A stretch of DNA of 64,000 bases from Sophora flavescens (Eukaryota > Streptophyta > Magnoliopsida > Fabales > Fabaceae). The notes under the pieces are model-generated. The model saw nothing but the letters and a program-made list of their open reading frames with translations, was not told the origin of the DNA and searched no databases. The stretch lies in NCBI GenBank assembly GCA_030762895.1, contig CM061068.1:38860783-38924782 (forward strand). Reading direction: 5' to 3'. Every line of letters starts with the position of its first letter. The first letter of the stretch is position 1. Made by a program: the position numbers and the translations under genes. Below, in pieces: positions 1-12,231 of the stretch.

Positions 1-3
1 TAA

Positions 4-508
4 TTGATTACTTTCCCTCTATAAGCTGTAATATTCGAAGCATGAAATATTTTGATTTTCAATATTAAATTTGAATTATATGTTGTTTTGCTAAGAGGAT
101 GACACATGAAATTATATTCAATGAGATTATTACTAAATATATATAGTATATATTTTGATTTCCAATATTTTCTTTGGAATTAAATGTTGTTTTGGTGAGA
201 GGATGACACATGGAATTACATTGAATGATATTATTCCTAAATGTATATAGTATAGATTGATTATTTTCCCTCTATAAGCTGTAATATTCGAAGCATGAAA
301 TATTTTGATTTTTAATATTAAATTTGAATTATATGTTGTTTTGCTAAGAGGATGACACATGAAATTATATTCAATGAGATTATTACTAAATGTATATAGT
401 ATATATTTTTATTTCCAATATTAAATTTGAATTAAGTGTTGTTTTACTGAGAGGATGACACGTGGAATTACATTGAATGAGATTATTCCTAAATGTATAT
501 AGTATAGA
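4..508. repeat. Two-copy tandem repeat, period about 253 bp
   Basis: The sequence starting at 4 recurs at 257 with few changes, including the shared stretch ttccctctataagctgtaat. Each 253-bp unit is itself two diverged halves of about 115-125 bp, each carrying a gaggatgacac(a/g)tg core followed by a TATATAG-rich tail. The repeat may continue to the left of the window. No coding frame is supported. Confidence 0.8.
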
Positions 509-2043
509 TTTAAACACTAATGTTAAATTCTTCCCAGTATCTTGGTGATCATATAAAATATTTTATCTTGAAAAAAGAAAAAGAACAAAATAAAACTCTT
601 TTATTGATCATTATCTCAAAAAACAATATATGAATCCCGTCTAATATGATATATAAAAACTATTTGTCATGGTAAAACACTTTTCTACATGAAAAAACGT
701 TTTAATTGAATGCGATATGTCATATAAATAATATACAATGAGAATAATATGAAGTGTTATTAAAATTTATTTTTCATTATTCTTTATTACTTTTAGTATA
801 GACTAAGGTATATAAAAATTCTCTCATCGGTTTATGTTAATGTAATAATAATAAAAATGTTTAATCAATTAATTTGAATAGGTTAAGATAACTAATGCAA
901 CAAATTATTATAAAGAAAGGATTTGAATCTCAAATAATAAAATTTCAAGAATAACAAATTATTATAGTAGAGGATATTTCATAATGTGATTAATTTAATA
1001 ATTTAATAATTATACAATTGAATTTTATTGGTAGCAAAAAAAATCATAAAAATAAAATAAGACTCGTGATGTCCCGTGTACATTTCTTTTTTCATTAAAC
1101 ATTTTTTATTAGATAAAAGTAAATAATAAATAATAGAATATAATTGATAAAAATAATATATTTGAATCTATTAATATTTATATTTCTAATTTTAAGGTTC
1201 AAATGTGTATATAATTATAATTAATATATTAAATGCCAAAGATAATTATAATTATTTAATCTCGTATTTAAACTTAAATATTATATAACTATTAAAATTA
1301 TATTGACTTAAAGGTAGTCTGACTTTCAAATTTGTATTGATTTAAACCAATTTGTATTAATAGATATTAATAAATAGATATTAATAAATGATATTAACAT
1401 GATATTTGTTTCCTTATTGATCGGAATTATGGATCACCACGATATGAATTGGAAACTTGTAATGATGACATTAAATTGATTTGAATTGGAATTATTTTGA
1501 TGAAAAATTGGAATTTCGTTTCGATTTAAAGGTTAGTGCCTTAATTTCAAATTATTATTGACTTAAACCAATTTTTATCAACAAATATTAATTAATGATA
1601 TTAACTTGCATATATTGTTTTCATATTGATTAAAAATTTGAATTAACTCTTTTTTAAAGTGAAAATTTATGCTGATGACATTAAATCGAATCTGATGCCA
1701 TTAAATTCCACCAATACCCCAGCTTTCTGGAAAGGATTATCACATTGATTATTCTCTATTTTTTGCTTGCTTGATATCTTGATCAAAAATTGCTTGTACT
1801 TGCTCCATTCTTTCCTGAAGGTTATGGTTGAATACAATATAACAAATAGAACCTAATTGATTTTGTATAGTATTAATTTATTAATTAAGTGGCTAAATTG
1901 GATGATAATGCATATTAATGCTGTGGTTGTATGTATTGACCGTTCATGAAGGGTTGAGTGTATTAGTTAATACATTTAAGGTTAAGAGTGTAACAGCCGT
2001 GAGAATGATTTTTGAGGAACACTCTTATTATTATTAAGAATAG
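509..2043. other. AT-rich intergenic DNA, no feature seen
   Basis: This stretch is strongly AT-rich with frequent stops in all frames. I see no domain, splice pattern, inverted repeat or RNA gene. The phrase tttaaaccaatttgtattaa and relatives recur loosely around 1,330-1,600, suggesting a decayed duplication. Confidence 0.5.
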
Positions 2044-2391
2044 TTACGTACTCCCTTTGTGAAGATTTGGGCCGATGCTCTGAAAAGAAAAAAGAGAGAG
2101 AGAATTAGATGATTTAATTTTTAGAATCTTGCAGTGATAGTAAAAAAATGAAGCATAGATAGTCTTCGAAGAAATGTGATTCATTACCTGAGATGATAGA
2201 TAATCGAATGAGCATGTAGCACGGATGACCTTCGATTTTGTATAAAAAAATGGCCTTTCAAGAATCTGAGAGGAGGAAAAAAAATTAGAGAATAAACATC
2301 GAGGGTGGAAATGAAGGACCTTTTTCTTTATTCTCTGGTTGGTGGCAGGTGGTGGCCTCGCGGGTCGTCGTGGTCTCCGGTAGAGAGAGAT

Positions 2392-2497
2392 GCAGAGAGA
2401 CACAATGGTCTTCGATGGAGTAGGGGGTAAAGGGTAGTGCTGAAGCAGAGAGACACAATAGTCTTCGATGGAGTAGGGGGTAAAGGTAGTGCTGAAG
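2392..2497. repeat. Tandem duplication, period 53 bp, within a low-complexity open frame
   Basis: The 53-bp unit containing tcttcgatggagtagggggt occurs twice in direct tandem (cacaat at 2,401 and 2,454). It lies inside a 173-codon minus-strand open frame (2,044-2,565), but that translation is Phe/Ser/Pro-rich, matches no family I know and repeats because the DNA repeats. I treat it as chance. Confidence 0.7.
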
Positions 2498-2760
2498 TGA
2501 AAAGCAAGAAAGAGAAGAAAAACAAAAAAAAAAAAGTTTAAAATATATAGAGAGTGAGAATGCATCTAAAATATTTTGAAACTAGGTAATAATTGTTCCA
2601 CAAATTTTTGGGTAAGTTAATATTTGATTGATTAATTCATCAATACTGATTTTAATTGATTACATATTCAATTTTAATTATGTATTTTACTATTCAATAA
2701 TTTATTAAATATATTTGAAATTATTGAATATAATCATTAATTTATTAAATATATTTTATT

Positions 2761-2995
2761 GGAAGGTTATGAAACATATTTGAATTTGAACTCATTCATA
2801 TCAAATTGAATTATTGTGAAATCAATAATCATAAATTCGGATATTTTTCTGGCTGATTATATTTCGAAATTTTGTTTGGAAGGATATGAAACAAATTTGA
2901 ATATGAACTCATTCGTATCAAATTAAATTATTGCTAAATCAATGATCATAATTACTGACATTTTTATGGCCGATTATAGTTTGAAAAATTTATTG
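2761..2995. repeat. Two-copy tandem duplication, period about 117 bp
   Basis: The units beginning ggaaggttatgaaac (2,761) and ggaaggatatgaaac (2,878) align along their whole length, sharing gaactcatt and atcaataatcataa-like blocks. A third copy starts near 2,994 and decays at once. No coding capacity. Confidence 0.7.
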
Positions 2996-3808
2996 AAAGG
3001 TTATTATTGTATTAATTATTTAGATTTTATAATTTATTACTTAAATGATATATTACAATAATTATTGTCAATAATTTCAGTGCAAATTATATCAATTATC
3101 AATAAATTGATCGTACTATAAATCTGATCAAATTATGATCATTACTATAATTACTTCAAATCAACCACAACGCGGTACGTAAAAAGAAAAAAAGGAGGGA
3201 ATGATTATGATGTTGCCACGTGTGATGAGTGAAGGCTCCAGAAATTGACATGTGAATGTTTCCACTTTGAATTTATTCACAAATATATTATATATAGATA
3301 GATATAGATACCTGTGTGCCAGACAATGAATATATATCATAATTCATGCACCTTGATTTATGAAATCATCTCCACTTTAGAAGCTTCAAATCCAATAATT
3401 TTTAGCACAAAAAATAAATCCAATGATTTTAACCCCCAACAATATATGCTAACAAACAAACCAAACGCAAACAATAGATAACTTGTGCTCTTTCCTTACA
3501 ACTTATATGTAAGTTAAAATATGAAAGAAATTGAAGGGGAAGCAAAGCATATGATACAAAGAAGATGAATGTCTCCCCGTTTCGGGCATCATGAAATTTT
3601 TTGGAACAAGTGGCAGGTATAGGGAAAACAGGAAACAAGAAGCAATAGATAGACCTGAAACGAAAATCTTTGAAGTGCTCAAAAGTCAAAACAGACGGCA
3701 CAGGTAAAAGGATATTAATTTAAAGAGAGTATTGATTACATTATATTCCTCTCAGCAATACCATTAGGTAACCCTTTACAATATCAGTAAGCAAATATAT
3801 AAGCATCT
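2996..3808. other. Region downstream of the H+-ATPase stop, includes its probable 3' UTR
   Basis: The part nearest 3,808 should hold the 3' UTR and poly(A) site of the minus-strand ATPase gene, but I cannot place the cleavage site. A 90-codon minus open frame at 3,429-3,701 has no recognisable domain and is best read as UTR or chance. The rest is AT-rich spacer with a CACGTG box near 3,217. Confidence 0.4.
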
Positions 3809-6800
3809 TCAGACTGTGTATGCTTGCTGAATTGTGTCGATGTCAAGCCCCTTCAATCTCACAACTGATTCTACATGGCCTTTTAGTGTATGAAGTTCTC
3901 TCAACCTGCAACCAATTATTAGGAAATAAATATTAACATAACTTTGGTTTATAGAAACCAACTCAAGTTAAATGTTAATTATGTCACCCTCATGAAACAC
4001 ACAAGGAGAATTAGTAGTGATAGTAATAGTAACAGTAATAGTAATAGTAACTACATGGCAATGCAAACCACGTAGAAAAAAAAGTTCGGTACTAAACATT
4101 TTGTTTTGTAGCTTATATCCTACTTGATGGAATCTATAAAATTCCAAACTTGAACATTTTGAAATATTATTATGCACTTTGTATGTTTGCATGTAGGCCC
4201 TTATGGTTACAAGTGGAATATTTTGATGTTTATCCCCAACTTAATTCCTTATCAAACGAAAACAAATAATTAAGCACATCTGTATACCTTGCAATTTCAG
4301 CTCTCCTTTTAGCTTCTTCAGCCATTTGATTGAGTTCATTGACATGTGTGCGCTCAGTGAACATCTTGGTGTCAGGTGGTTGCAATCCATGCAATGTTCT
4401 TTGTGCATGTGCCCATTGAAGTTCCCGTTGTTCCTTGCCAAAGTCCTTTTGCCTTGTGAATGCAATCTACATGACAACAATATCCATAAGCAGAGAGCGA
4501 AAATTAAAACCATCCTTGGTTTAATTAACTCAACAAAACAAACTCTACTTACCCTTTGCTCAATGACAAGGTCCCAAGCCCTTCCACTCAGAGCGTAGCG
4601 AATGAAAAACTTGATGAGATCAAGTGGGATGTAAAATATAATGTTATATAACCATATTACACCAGCCCATCCCCAACCTATTCCTTCAATAGCAGCGAAG
4701 CTCCAGTTTGCATATACTGCAATCAAAGTGGCAATCTGCACACAGACAAATCAATAACCAAACTTGATGCAATGGAAAATAATTGAAATAGAATAAATGG
4801 TTATGTGGTTTACCAGCTGAGCAACAATAAAAGCAGCCACCAGCAATAGACCAGGACGCTCAACATATGACCAACCTCGAGACCGAGTTACAAATATAAG
4901 AGCCTGACTAATAGTGCTCACTTGAAGATAGATTGCAGAAGCAAGCTTTCGGAAATCGTCATGGGCAGCTTTTTCAAGAGTCGAGACCCCAAACACTCGC
5001 TGGAAACACAGCAGGCAAGATATCAATGGCTATCCAAAACAATCAAAAGTTACATGCAGAATCCATGAAGGGCGTGAATTGACATTGATACACATAATTA
5101 ATTAGGTAAACAATAGATCATAAAGTCAATGAGTCCTAGCATAGCTGCCATAAGGGATGAAGCATTGATTAATTAAGATGTCATAGGAAAGACATACAGG
5201 GAAGAAATCTGTCTTGTATGCTGCCCAAAAGAATATGACTGTCATCATTGCTAAGTAACTTCCGAGCACAACGCCAGTAGTAAATATCTCTGATAGCTTC
5301 CAGCTATCTGGCAGAGGTGATGGTTTTACCCGATCTTTTGAAATTGTCATAATAGTACCTACAATGTCAAAGAAACCATCACCCGTCAATAAAACTCAGG
5401 AGTCAGTGTTGCAAAGAAGCATGCTACAGGCGACAAACACAGGAAACAATGACAAAGAAAAGAAACAACAAACCATCATTTAGGATGGCGATAATCAGCA
5501 CCATAAAAGGTGGAAAGTCAAACTTCCAAATGAGGGCCAGCAACATGAAACCAAGCTGTAAGCATGTCGAACATGTAGAATATAGTAAGAAAATTAGACC
5601 AATCTAATAATTATGTTATCAACAAAAAATATATTCCATACTTGCAAAATAATTACTTACCACAATACGAATTGTAATTGAGACTGCATAAATCTGCATT
5701 GAAGTAAACAAATTAGTCAATGATGGGACAATAAGCACTCATATTATCCACATGTAGATAGCCTGGATAAAACAAATATTTCCCAAAAATTAATTTATAA
5801 TGAAGTATTAATGTATTAAAATGGCAGAAGGGAACAATGACAAAGGTGGTTCAGAAAAAAGAAAAAAAAATGTTGAGAAATTAAATAGCAGTTCATTTGC
5901 TCACTGTATAATTCTTCATTCTCTGGAAGATAGCTCGACTTGTCAAAACAGCACTTATAATTACACTAAGGCCAGGTTCTGTTAAAACAATATCAGATGC
6001 ACTACGAGCTGCATCAGTAGCATCAGCAACAGCTATACCAATGTCTGCCTTCTTGAGTGCAGGTGCATCATTCACTCCATCACCAGTCATTCCACAGATA
6101 TGTTTCCTAGCTTGCAAGCGTTTCACAATCTCATACTTGTGCTCTGGCCAAACATATAAACCAACTAACATGAGCAAAGAAACATATAATACTCAATTAA
6201 AAGAACTAATAATTAATCTACCATCCAATACAAGTCAAACAATGAGCAAAACAAGAAATCACAACAACAACATAGAAGCATACCAGGAAATACACCAGCA
6301 AATCCATCAGCTTTTTCTATTAGTTCATCAATGGGTAAGGCAGCAATGGATTCATCCTTATCATGCCCAAGTAAAGCAGATGAAGGATACATATTGGTGC
6401 CCATTCCCAAACGACGGCCTGTTTCCTTTCCTATAGCTAGTTGATCCCCTAGTACGAGAAAGGGAGATATAAATAAAAATGAGGAGAATATGAGGGTAAT
6501 AATGCCAAACATAAGTTATATTGTTGGCTATGATGAAAAACAGATTCTTTGCTCTAAGTGCACAAGATAAGTTGTTGTCCTTCAGTCACCAATGTAAAGC
6601 AAATTCTTTCATCTAACATACCTGTAATCATTTTGACATTTACTCCGAGGTTTAGAGCCCTCCTTATTGTTTCTGCACTATCATGCCTAGGTGGGTCAAA
6701 GAGAGGCAGAAGGCCAATAAACTGCCAAGGGCCTCCAGCACTCTCTTTCCTTCCATCTGGAACTTCCTGTATAAAATGGAGAAACCTACCTAACCATTTC

Positions 6801-9369
6801 TAGCTTAAAACATAGGTTAATCACCAAATGATCAGGCAATAAATAAATTACCTGGTATGCTACAGCAAGAGATCGTAAACCACGCTCTGCAAACTTATCT
6901 ATCACTGCATGAACTCTGCGTTCAATGTCCGTCTTATTGTGCGCAAGATTTAGGATCTAATAATCATGGTAAAAATCACAATGAGAATATGTGAGACCAA
7001 AGATTAACATAACATTATGTAAGTGATTTTACTAAATTACCTGCTCTGGTGCACCTTTGCTTACTCTATGCATTTTACCATCATTATCAATATAAGTCAA
7101 TGCTGTCCGCTTATCAGTAGGATTGAAAGGAAGAAAATGTACTTCTCGTATACCAGCACGTGCCTTTGTAGCAGAAAGTTAGAAAAGGAAAAAAAAAAAA
7201 ACCGTATCAACTTGATTTTAGACAAACTTAAGTGGATATGCATATTATAGTTGCAGGTTTGCAGCTAATAAATACTTCATAAGAAGAATGCCAGTGAATA
7301 ATAGATCAATTACTAACCTCCTTTGGATCAGCCAGCATCCCAACTATGGCAGTATCTATTGCATCCTGATTTTCAAGCCTTGAAGCTCTAGCTGCCATCA
7401 AAACAACAGTATCTGGATCCACACCTTTTGCAAAAACCTTATCGGTCAAAATGAAAATATTTAGAACAAGCGCATACGTATTAGACAGAGATAACCAGAA
7501 AATAACATCATTTATCATCCAACCTCAACAAGATTTTTGTCAACACTAAGCTTATTTAATGTTAGAGTCCCCGTCTTATCACTGCAAAGCACATCCATGC
7601 CTGCCATCTCTTCAATAGCTGTCATCCTCTTTGTGATAGCCCCCTGCAGCCATTATAACCATTAGTTCTTACTTGCAGATGTCCACCCAACATGCTCAAC
7701 TGAAAGATCCTAACCAACCTGCTGAGCTAGCCTATGCGAACCAATAGCCATGGTCACCGAGAGAACTGTAGGCATGGCAATGGGAATTCCTCCAATAAGA
7801 AGTACAAGCAGGTTATCAATTCCAGGACGATATTTTCTATCTTGGATGGGATACATAACAATAATCTCAATAATCATCCCTACAGCAATTGAACATATGC
7901 AGAAGTTCCCAATTGCAGTCAAGACCTAAAAGACAAAAGAAAATAGAACAAATCAAATCTGAATTATGAATATAAATTTAGACATGGAAAAAAAACTGCC
8001 CTCCCTCATGTTACCTTTTGAAAGTGGCCCACTTGATTCGTAGTATCCACGAGGTGAGCAGCTTTCCCAAAGAAGGTGTGAACACCAGTAGCAATGACTA
8101 CAGCTTCAATCTCTCCTTGTTTGCAGGTAGAACCAGAGTACACACCATCACCAGGGCCCTTTGTTACCGGCAGGGACTCGCCTGTAAGTGCAGACTGAAA
8201 AGCACAAAGCACGTAAAGGAAAAGGAGGGAAAGCATGTAATTGAACAACTAGGCATGTAATGTGTTAAAAATTTAGAATTAAAATAGCAGAAAGAAATTC
8301 TATGGTAGATAAAACAAAACAAAACAAAAATATCACATAAGATAACCCACCTGATCAATTTTCAAAGGATCCCCTTCAAGAAGACGAGCATCTGCTGGTA
8401 CAATATCTCCAAGTTTGATGCTGATTACGTCACCGGGGACCAGGACCGCAGCATCTAGCTCATTCCACCTACCATCTCGAAGAGCCTTTACAAACACAAT
8501 GGAACTATTAAGTAAAAAGAAAAAAAGATTCCTTTTCAGATGCAAAGATTTTACTTTAGTGCACCAATCAATACCAACATGGTATGTAGTCACCATGCAC
8601 ACAGTAGTAGTGACTAGTGAGATAAAAAAAAGACACCAAAATACCTTTGCTTTTGGAGCGAGACGGGCCATGAGAGCAGCTGCAGCATTACCAGCATTGT
8701 TCTCCTCGATGAAACTGATAGTTGAATTGATAAAAAGCAAGGTGATGATACCCACAAAGTCTTGCCAATCAGGAGGCTTCCCCTGCATACAAATTTAAGG
8801 AGCAAATCCAAATAATCAATAACAAATACACACCTCCACTACCAATAAGAACTCACAAGAGTTGAGTGTATACTGTATACTATTACTCACCCCTCCATTT
8901 GCAAGTGCAATTGCCATTATAGCAGCTGCCTCCATGACCCATGAAAGAGGATTCCACATAAATCCCAAGAACTTCAAAAATTTGCTCTCCTGAACAACAC
9001 CCAGAAGATAATTTACCATAAAGTTTCATTTTTTTAAAGTGGGACCTAACGAATGAGAGAAAAATAGTACCTTTTTCTCCTCGAGTTTGTTGTGGCCAAA
9101 AATGGTCAATCTCTCCTCAGCAGCATCACTGGTGAGACCTTCTCTGCTACATCTCAGATTCTCAAAAACCTCCTCGATGGGTATGTTTTCCTGCATTCAC
9201 AAAGTTTAAAAAAAAAAAAAAAATACAGCATACCCATCAATGAAACAAAAGAGACCAAGCAAGAGAAAACAAGGAACAGATTCAGTTAAAGTGAACGCTT
9301 CAGATCTATGTTTACCAAATCCACAGTTTCCTTCAGCACAGCCTCCAAAACTTGGGACTTGTCCCCCAT
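3809..9369 (-). CDS. AHA4/11-like: Plasma-membrane H+-ATPase (P3A-type proton pump), AHA4/AHA11/PMA4-like, 21 exons
   Basis: The product pumps protons out of the cell using ATP and energises the plasma membrane for nutrient uptake and turgor. Exons, in transcript order: 9316-9369, 9071-9190, 8891-8989, 8645-8782, 8351-8485, 8015-8194, 7719-7925, 7524-7643, 7318-7437, 7041-7163, 6852-6956, 6622-6766, 6284-6448, 5905-6143, 5661-5693, 5474-5555, 5198-5358, 4814-4999, 4553-4735, 4288-4466, 3809-3905. All introns are GT/AG; the sum is 2,871 nt, 956 residues plus stop, the normal family length, with no frame break. Visible motifs: TGES (186-189), the phosphorylation motif CSDKTGTLT with Asp333, KGAPEQ (427-432), TGDGVND (590-596), and the membrane Asp688 in ILNDGT that corresponds to the proton-binding Asp of AHA2. 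The autoinhibitory C-terminus ends YTV, whose penultimate Thr955 is the known phosphorylation and 14-3-3 site. Splice phases were checked by hand. Assignment to the AHA4/11 subgroup is from memory of family sequences. Confidence 0.97.
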
Positions 9370-9790
9370 CTTCTTCTTCTTCTCTGTCTACAAGTTCCAG
9401 CTCCTCTCTATATCTCTCTATGTGTGTGTCTCTAACAAGACACCAACTTTCTCTCACTACAAAACCATTCAGAAAAGAGGAGTGAGGGTGAGTGAAGTGC
9501 ACTAACCGTGAGAGGTGGCAGAACAGGAGTAGGAGTAGACACAAGTAATAAAATAGAAAGAAAAGTACAGAAAGTAGAGACAAAGGATGTGTGGTTATGA
9601 GTAGGATGAGTAGTAGGAGAACCTAATTGTGACCCCAAAAGTTTGGGTCCGGATATGCACCAAACAACAACCACTCTCCACAACCCAGAGAAAAAGAAAA
9701 CACACAGATAGAGTGAGAAATCAAACCCCTTTGCCTCTATCTAGTAAATGCAATTGCAAGCTGAGGAACCATGTTAGAATGGTGGTAGAT
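9370..9790 (-). promoter_or_regulatory. 5' leader and proximal promoter of the H+-ATPase gene
   Basis: Directly upstream of the start codon (minus strand) the leader is purine-rich, with a GAAGAAGAAGAAGAA tract next to the ATG. Going upstream, the first ATG is at 9,468 and opens a three-codon frame (Met-Val-Leu-stop, 9,457-9,468), a candidate upstream ORF if the transcript starts beyond it. The transcription start cannot be placed and no convincing TATA box stands out. Long non-ATG open frames across this leader overlap the CDS out of frame and are not genes. Confidence 0.5.
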
Positions 9791-10010
9791 CCATACATAC
9801 ATACATAGAGTCACTCAGTATCAGTAACAGTCACTGCTTTAATTAACTTTGCTTCACCTTTTCTTTTTGTTGTCTTTTCTTTGTTTCTCTTTCTATTCCC
9901 TTTTTTATCTATTGATTAATAATGTTAGGGGATGAGGACAGTAATGCAAAAGCAGTACAAACAAATAAAAGATAAAATATTGTGTGTATTACAATTTCAA
10001 ATATTATAAA

Positions 10011-10225
10011 GGATTAAATATGTTTTTATCCTGTAAAATTAATAAGATTTAATTTTGATTCCTGTAAAAAAAATAATCACTTTTAATCCTTATATTTAAT
10101 AAAAGTGATGTGTTTTTAGTCCCTCATTAAGGATTAAAAACATTAAAAAATTTATTTTTAGGAACTACAAATGAATCAAATTTTTATAAGGACCAAAATC
10201 AAATTTTAATAATTTTACAGTTTTG
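10011..10225. repeat. MITE-like repeat of the GGATTAAATATGTTTTT type, right end lost
   Basis: The left end ggattaaatatgttttt, the central tttttagtccctcattaagg and the ggaccaaaatcaaatttt block match a very common legume-style interspersed element. The mirror terminus expected on the right is absent, so the copy is truncated. Identification is from memory of the motif style. Confidence 0.5.
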
Positions 10226-10889
10226 TAGTCTTTTTTCCTTTTTTTGATATAATTATAGGATAAATTAAATTGAATTAACTTTTTTACTTACTAGGGAAAG
10301 AAATGTATTAGAAAGACATGTATTTTACCTAATAAAACTATTGACTAATAAATGAATACTTTTAAGAATTAATTATTTACCTAAAAATTTAAAAGTCCAA
10401 TATTTATCGTTTATATTTATTTATATCCTTGACTAATAGAAACATAATTAGTTTAATACGAATTTTAATTTATAATTATTAAATAAAAATTAAAATACAA
10501 ATAATTAAGTAAACACTAAATAGCGATAATTAAATATTTAAATTATTAAAACATAAAATTAAATTATTAAATATTAATTATTTATATCATGAACATTTTA
10601 TATTTCAATACATCAATTTTTTTTTGATCAATTCAATACATCAATATTTGTTTTTTACTCAATTATCTTTAAATATATATTATTATAATTTTATTTATTG
10701 TTTTCTAGTATTATAGTTTTATTATAAGTATCTTGATATTTATTAAAAAATTTATAATTTTAATAAAAAATAAGATGTAATAGATGGTAAATATACTTTT
10801 TAAAAATTATACTTTTTGTTTTTTAAACTAAGTTTCAAAATTAGTTTAAAACCAAACACAAACTTAGTTTAAAAATTACACTTTTTGTT
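10226..10889. other. AT-rich spacer with a small duplicated palindrome
   Basis: No gene seen. Around 10,800-10,915 the block tttttgttttttaaac occurs twice and the phrases aaaccaaacacaaacttag and aagtttgtgtttggttt are inverted copies, forming a short hairpin next to the following element. Confidence 0.4.
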
Positions 10890-11222
10890 TTTTAAACCAA
10901 GTTTGTGTTTGGTTTCACGTTAGAAATCTCAATAATTGATTTTGTCATCTGTCAAACGTGATTTTAGTAAAAATGATGTGTTTGATTACTGTAAGGTAAA
11001 ATTGATTTTGCATTCAGAAGCAATTCTAACTAGGAGCTACAAAAGGTAGTTTTTTGAGTTGAGCTGAAAAATTTATAGTAAGTTTTACATCAAACCTGCT
11101 TTCAAAATAAAAACATTCAAACATAAATCACTTCACTTTAAACTCAATTCCAACCAAATCAATTTTACAAAATTAATTACATTCAAAATCACTTTTATCA
11201 AACGCTCGTCCAAACACACACC
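10890..11222. repeat. MITE-like element with GTGTTTGG termini
   Basis: The segment opens with gtgtttggtttcacgttag and closes with cgtccaaacacacacc, imperfect inverted termini. Between them, tcaaacgtgattttagt and cacttttatcaaacgctcg are also in inverted relation. There is no coding capacity and no clear target duplication. Confidence 0.45.
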
Positions 11223-11477
11223 AAGTAAAAATATATTCATTATTCGATTTAATTAGAATATACACTTTGTATAAAATAATTTGACATGAACAATCAATCA
11301 TATATTGATACATTATTACAAATATTTGATTTTCATATTGATTATCTTAAAAATTATTAAAAAATATAATTAAAAAAAACTCAAACCACTAAATTTCTTT
11401 TATATATTCCATCGTTCTTACCTTTAGAACTTAAAAAAGTGTGTTTGATGCGGTAAAAAAAAAAAGAGCTTGATTAC

Positions 11478-11876
11478 TAGGCTCAGTTTGACATGTCTAG
11501 TAAGTTAGTTTATAGGTTATTTGACTGACATGTAAGCTTGTTTGACTGAAGTAGAAGTGTTTGGTAAGCAAGCTGATCTCATTAGCTTATAACGTTTCTT
11601 CATAAGCTAATTTATTTAGCTTATGAATAGTAGCTTATAGCTTATTGTTTTTTCTCTCGTTTTTACCCACATTCATTTAATGAAATTTCCACTTTATCAT
11701 GTCTATCATAAATATGTCATTTTATATTTATAAGCTAGTTCAATCGTTAATTTTACCAAACACTTCAAATATCAATCAACTAGCTTTCCAGCTATAAGCT
11801 ATTAGCTATAAGTTATCAACTAAAAATTAGCTTATCAGCTATCAATCAATTTATAAGCTATTTTTACCAAAGCCTA
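11478..11876. mobile_element. hAT-like MITE rich in AGCTTAT motifs
   Basis: The segment starts taggctcag, ends agccta, and contains many inverted copies of agcttat/ataagct plus tgtttggtaag and its mirror ttaccaaacac. This is the layout of a common eudicot non-autonomous hAT family. A related fragment lies at 54,964. No 8-bp target duplication is visible, so the exact ends are uncertain. Confidence 0.5.
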
Positions 11877-12080
11877 TATATGTCCAAGAGCTAATAAACC
11901 TAGGAAGAATTGAAGAGGGGATATGCAATTTAATTATTTTGGGTTTTCAAAACGAAGCACATTTTTTCCAGGGAATCAAAAAAATCATCCACAAGCTACA
12001 TAAATAATTCGAAATTAAGAAAGGATCTTGGTAAGGGCACTAATTAAGAAGAAAACATAAGAGTACATAGAAAGATTAAG

Positions 12081-12231
12081 GCTCGTGCTAATGAGGGGTA
12101 TTTATTAAGGAATCAAGAAAAGTAAATTTTTATTAAAAGATAAAGATTTCTCCTTTTAAATATTAAATATATTAATTCTCTGTATAAATTTGTTTTTTTT
12201 AATTCCTTAACAGTCGTTAGCATTTTCCAAA
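12081..12231. repeat. Short MITE with GTGCTAATG / GTTAAGGAAT termini
   Basis: The left terminus (gctcgtgctaatgagg, then ttaaggaatc) is mirrored on the right by aattccttaacagtcgttagc. The interior is AT-rich with no frame. Confidence 0.5.

Noticed and set aside
2044..2565. 173-codon minus-strand open frame
   Set aside because: Low-complexity Phe/Ser/Pro-rich translation, contains a 53-bp DNA duplication read through, no domain and no splice or promoter context.
9206..9683. Open frames on both strands over the ATPase start region
   Set aside because: They overlap exon 1 and the purine-rich leader out of frame, lack a proper ATG in the useful cases, and encode simple-sequence peptides.
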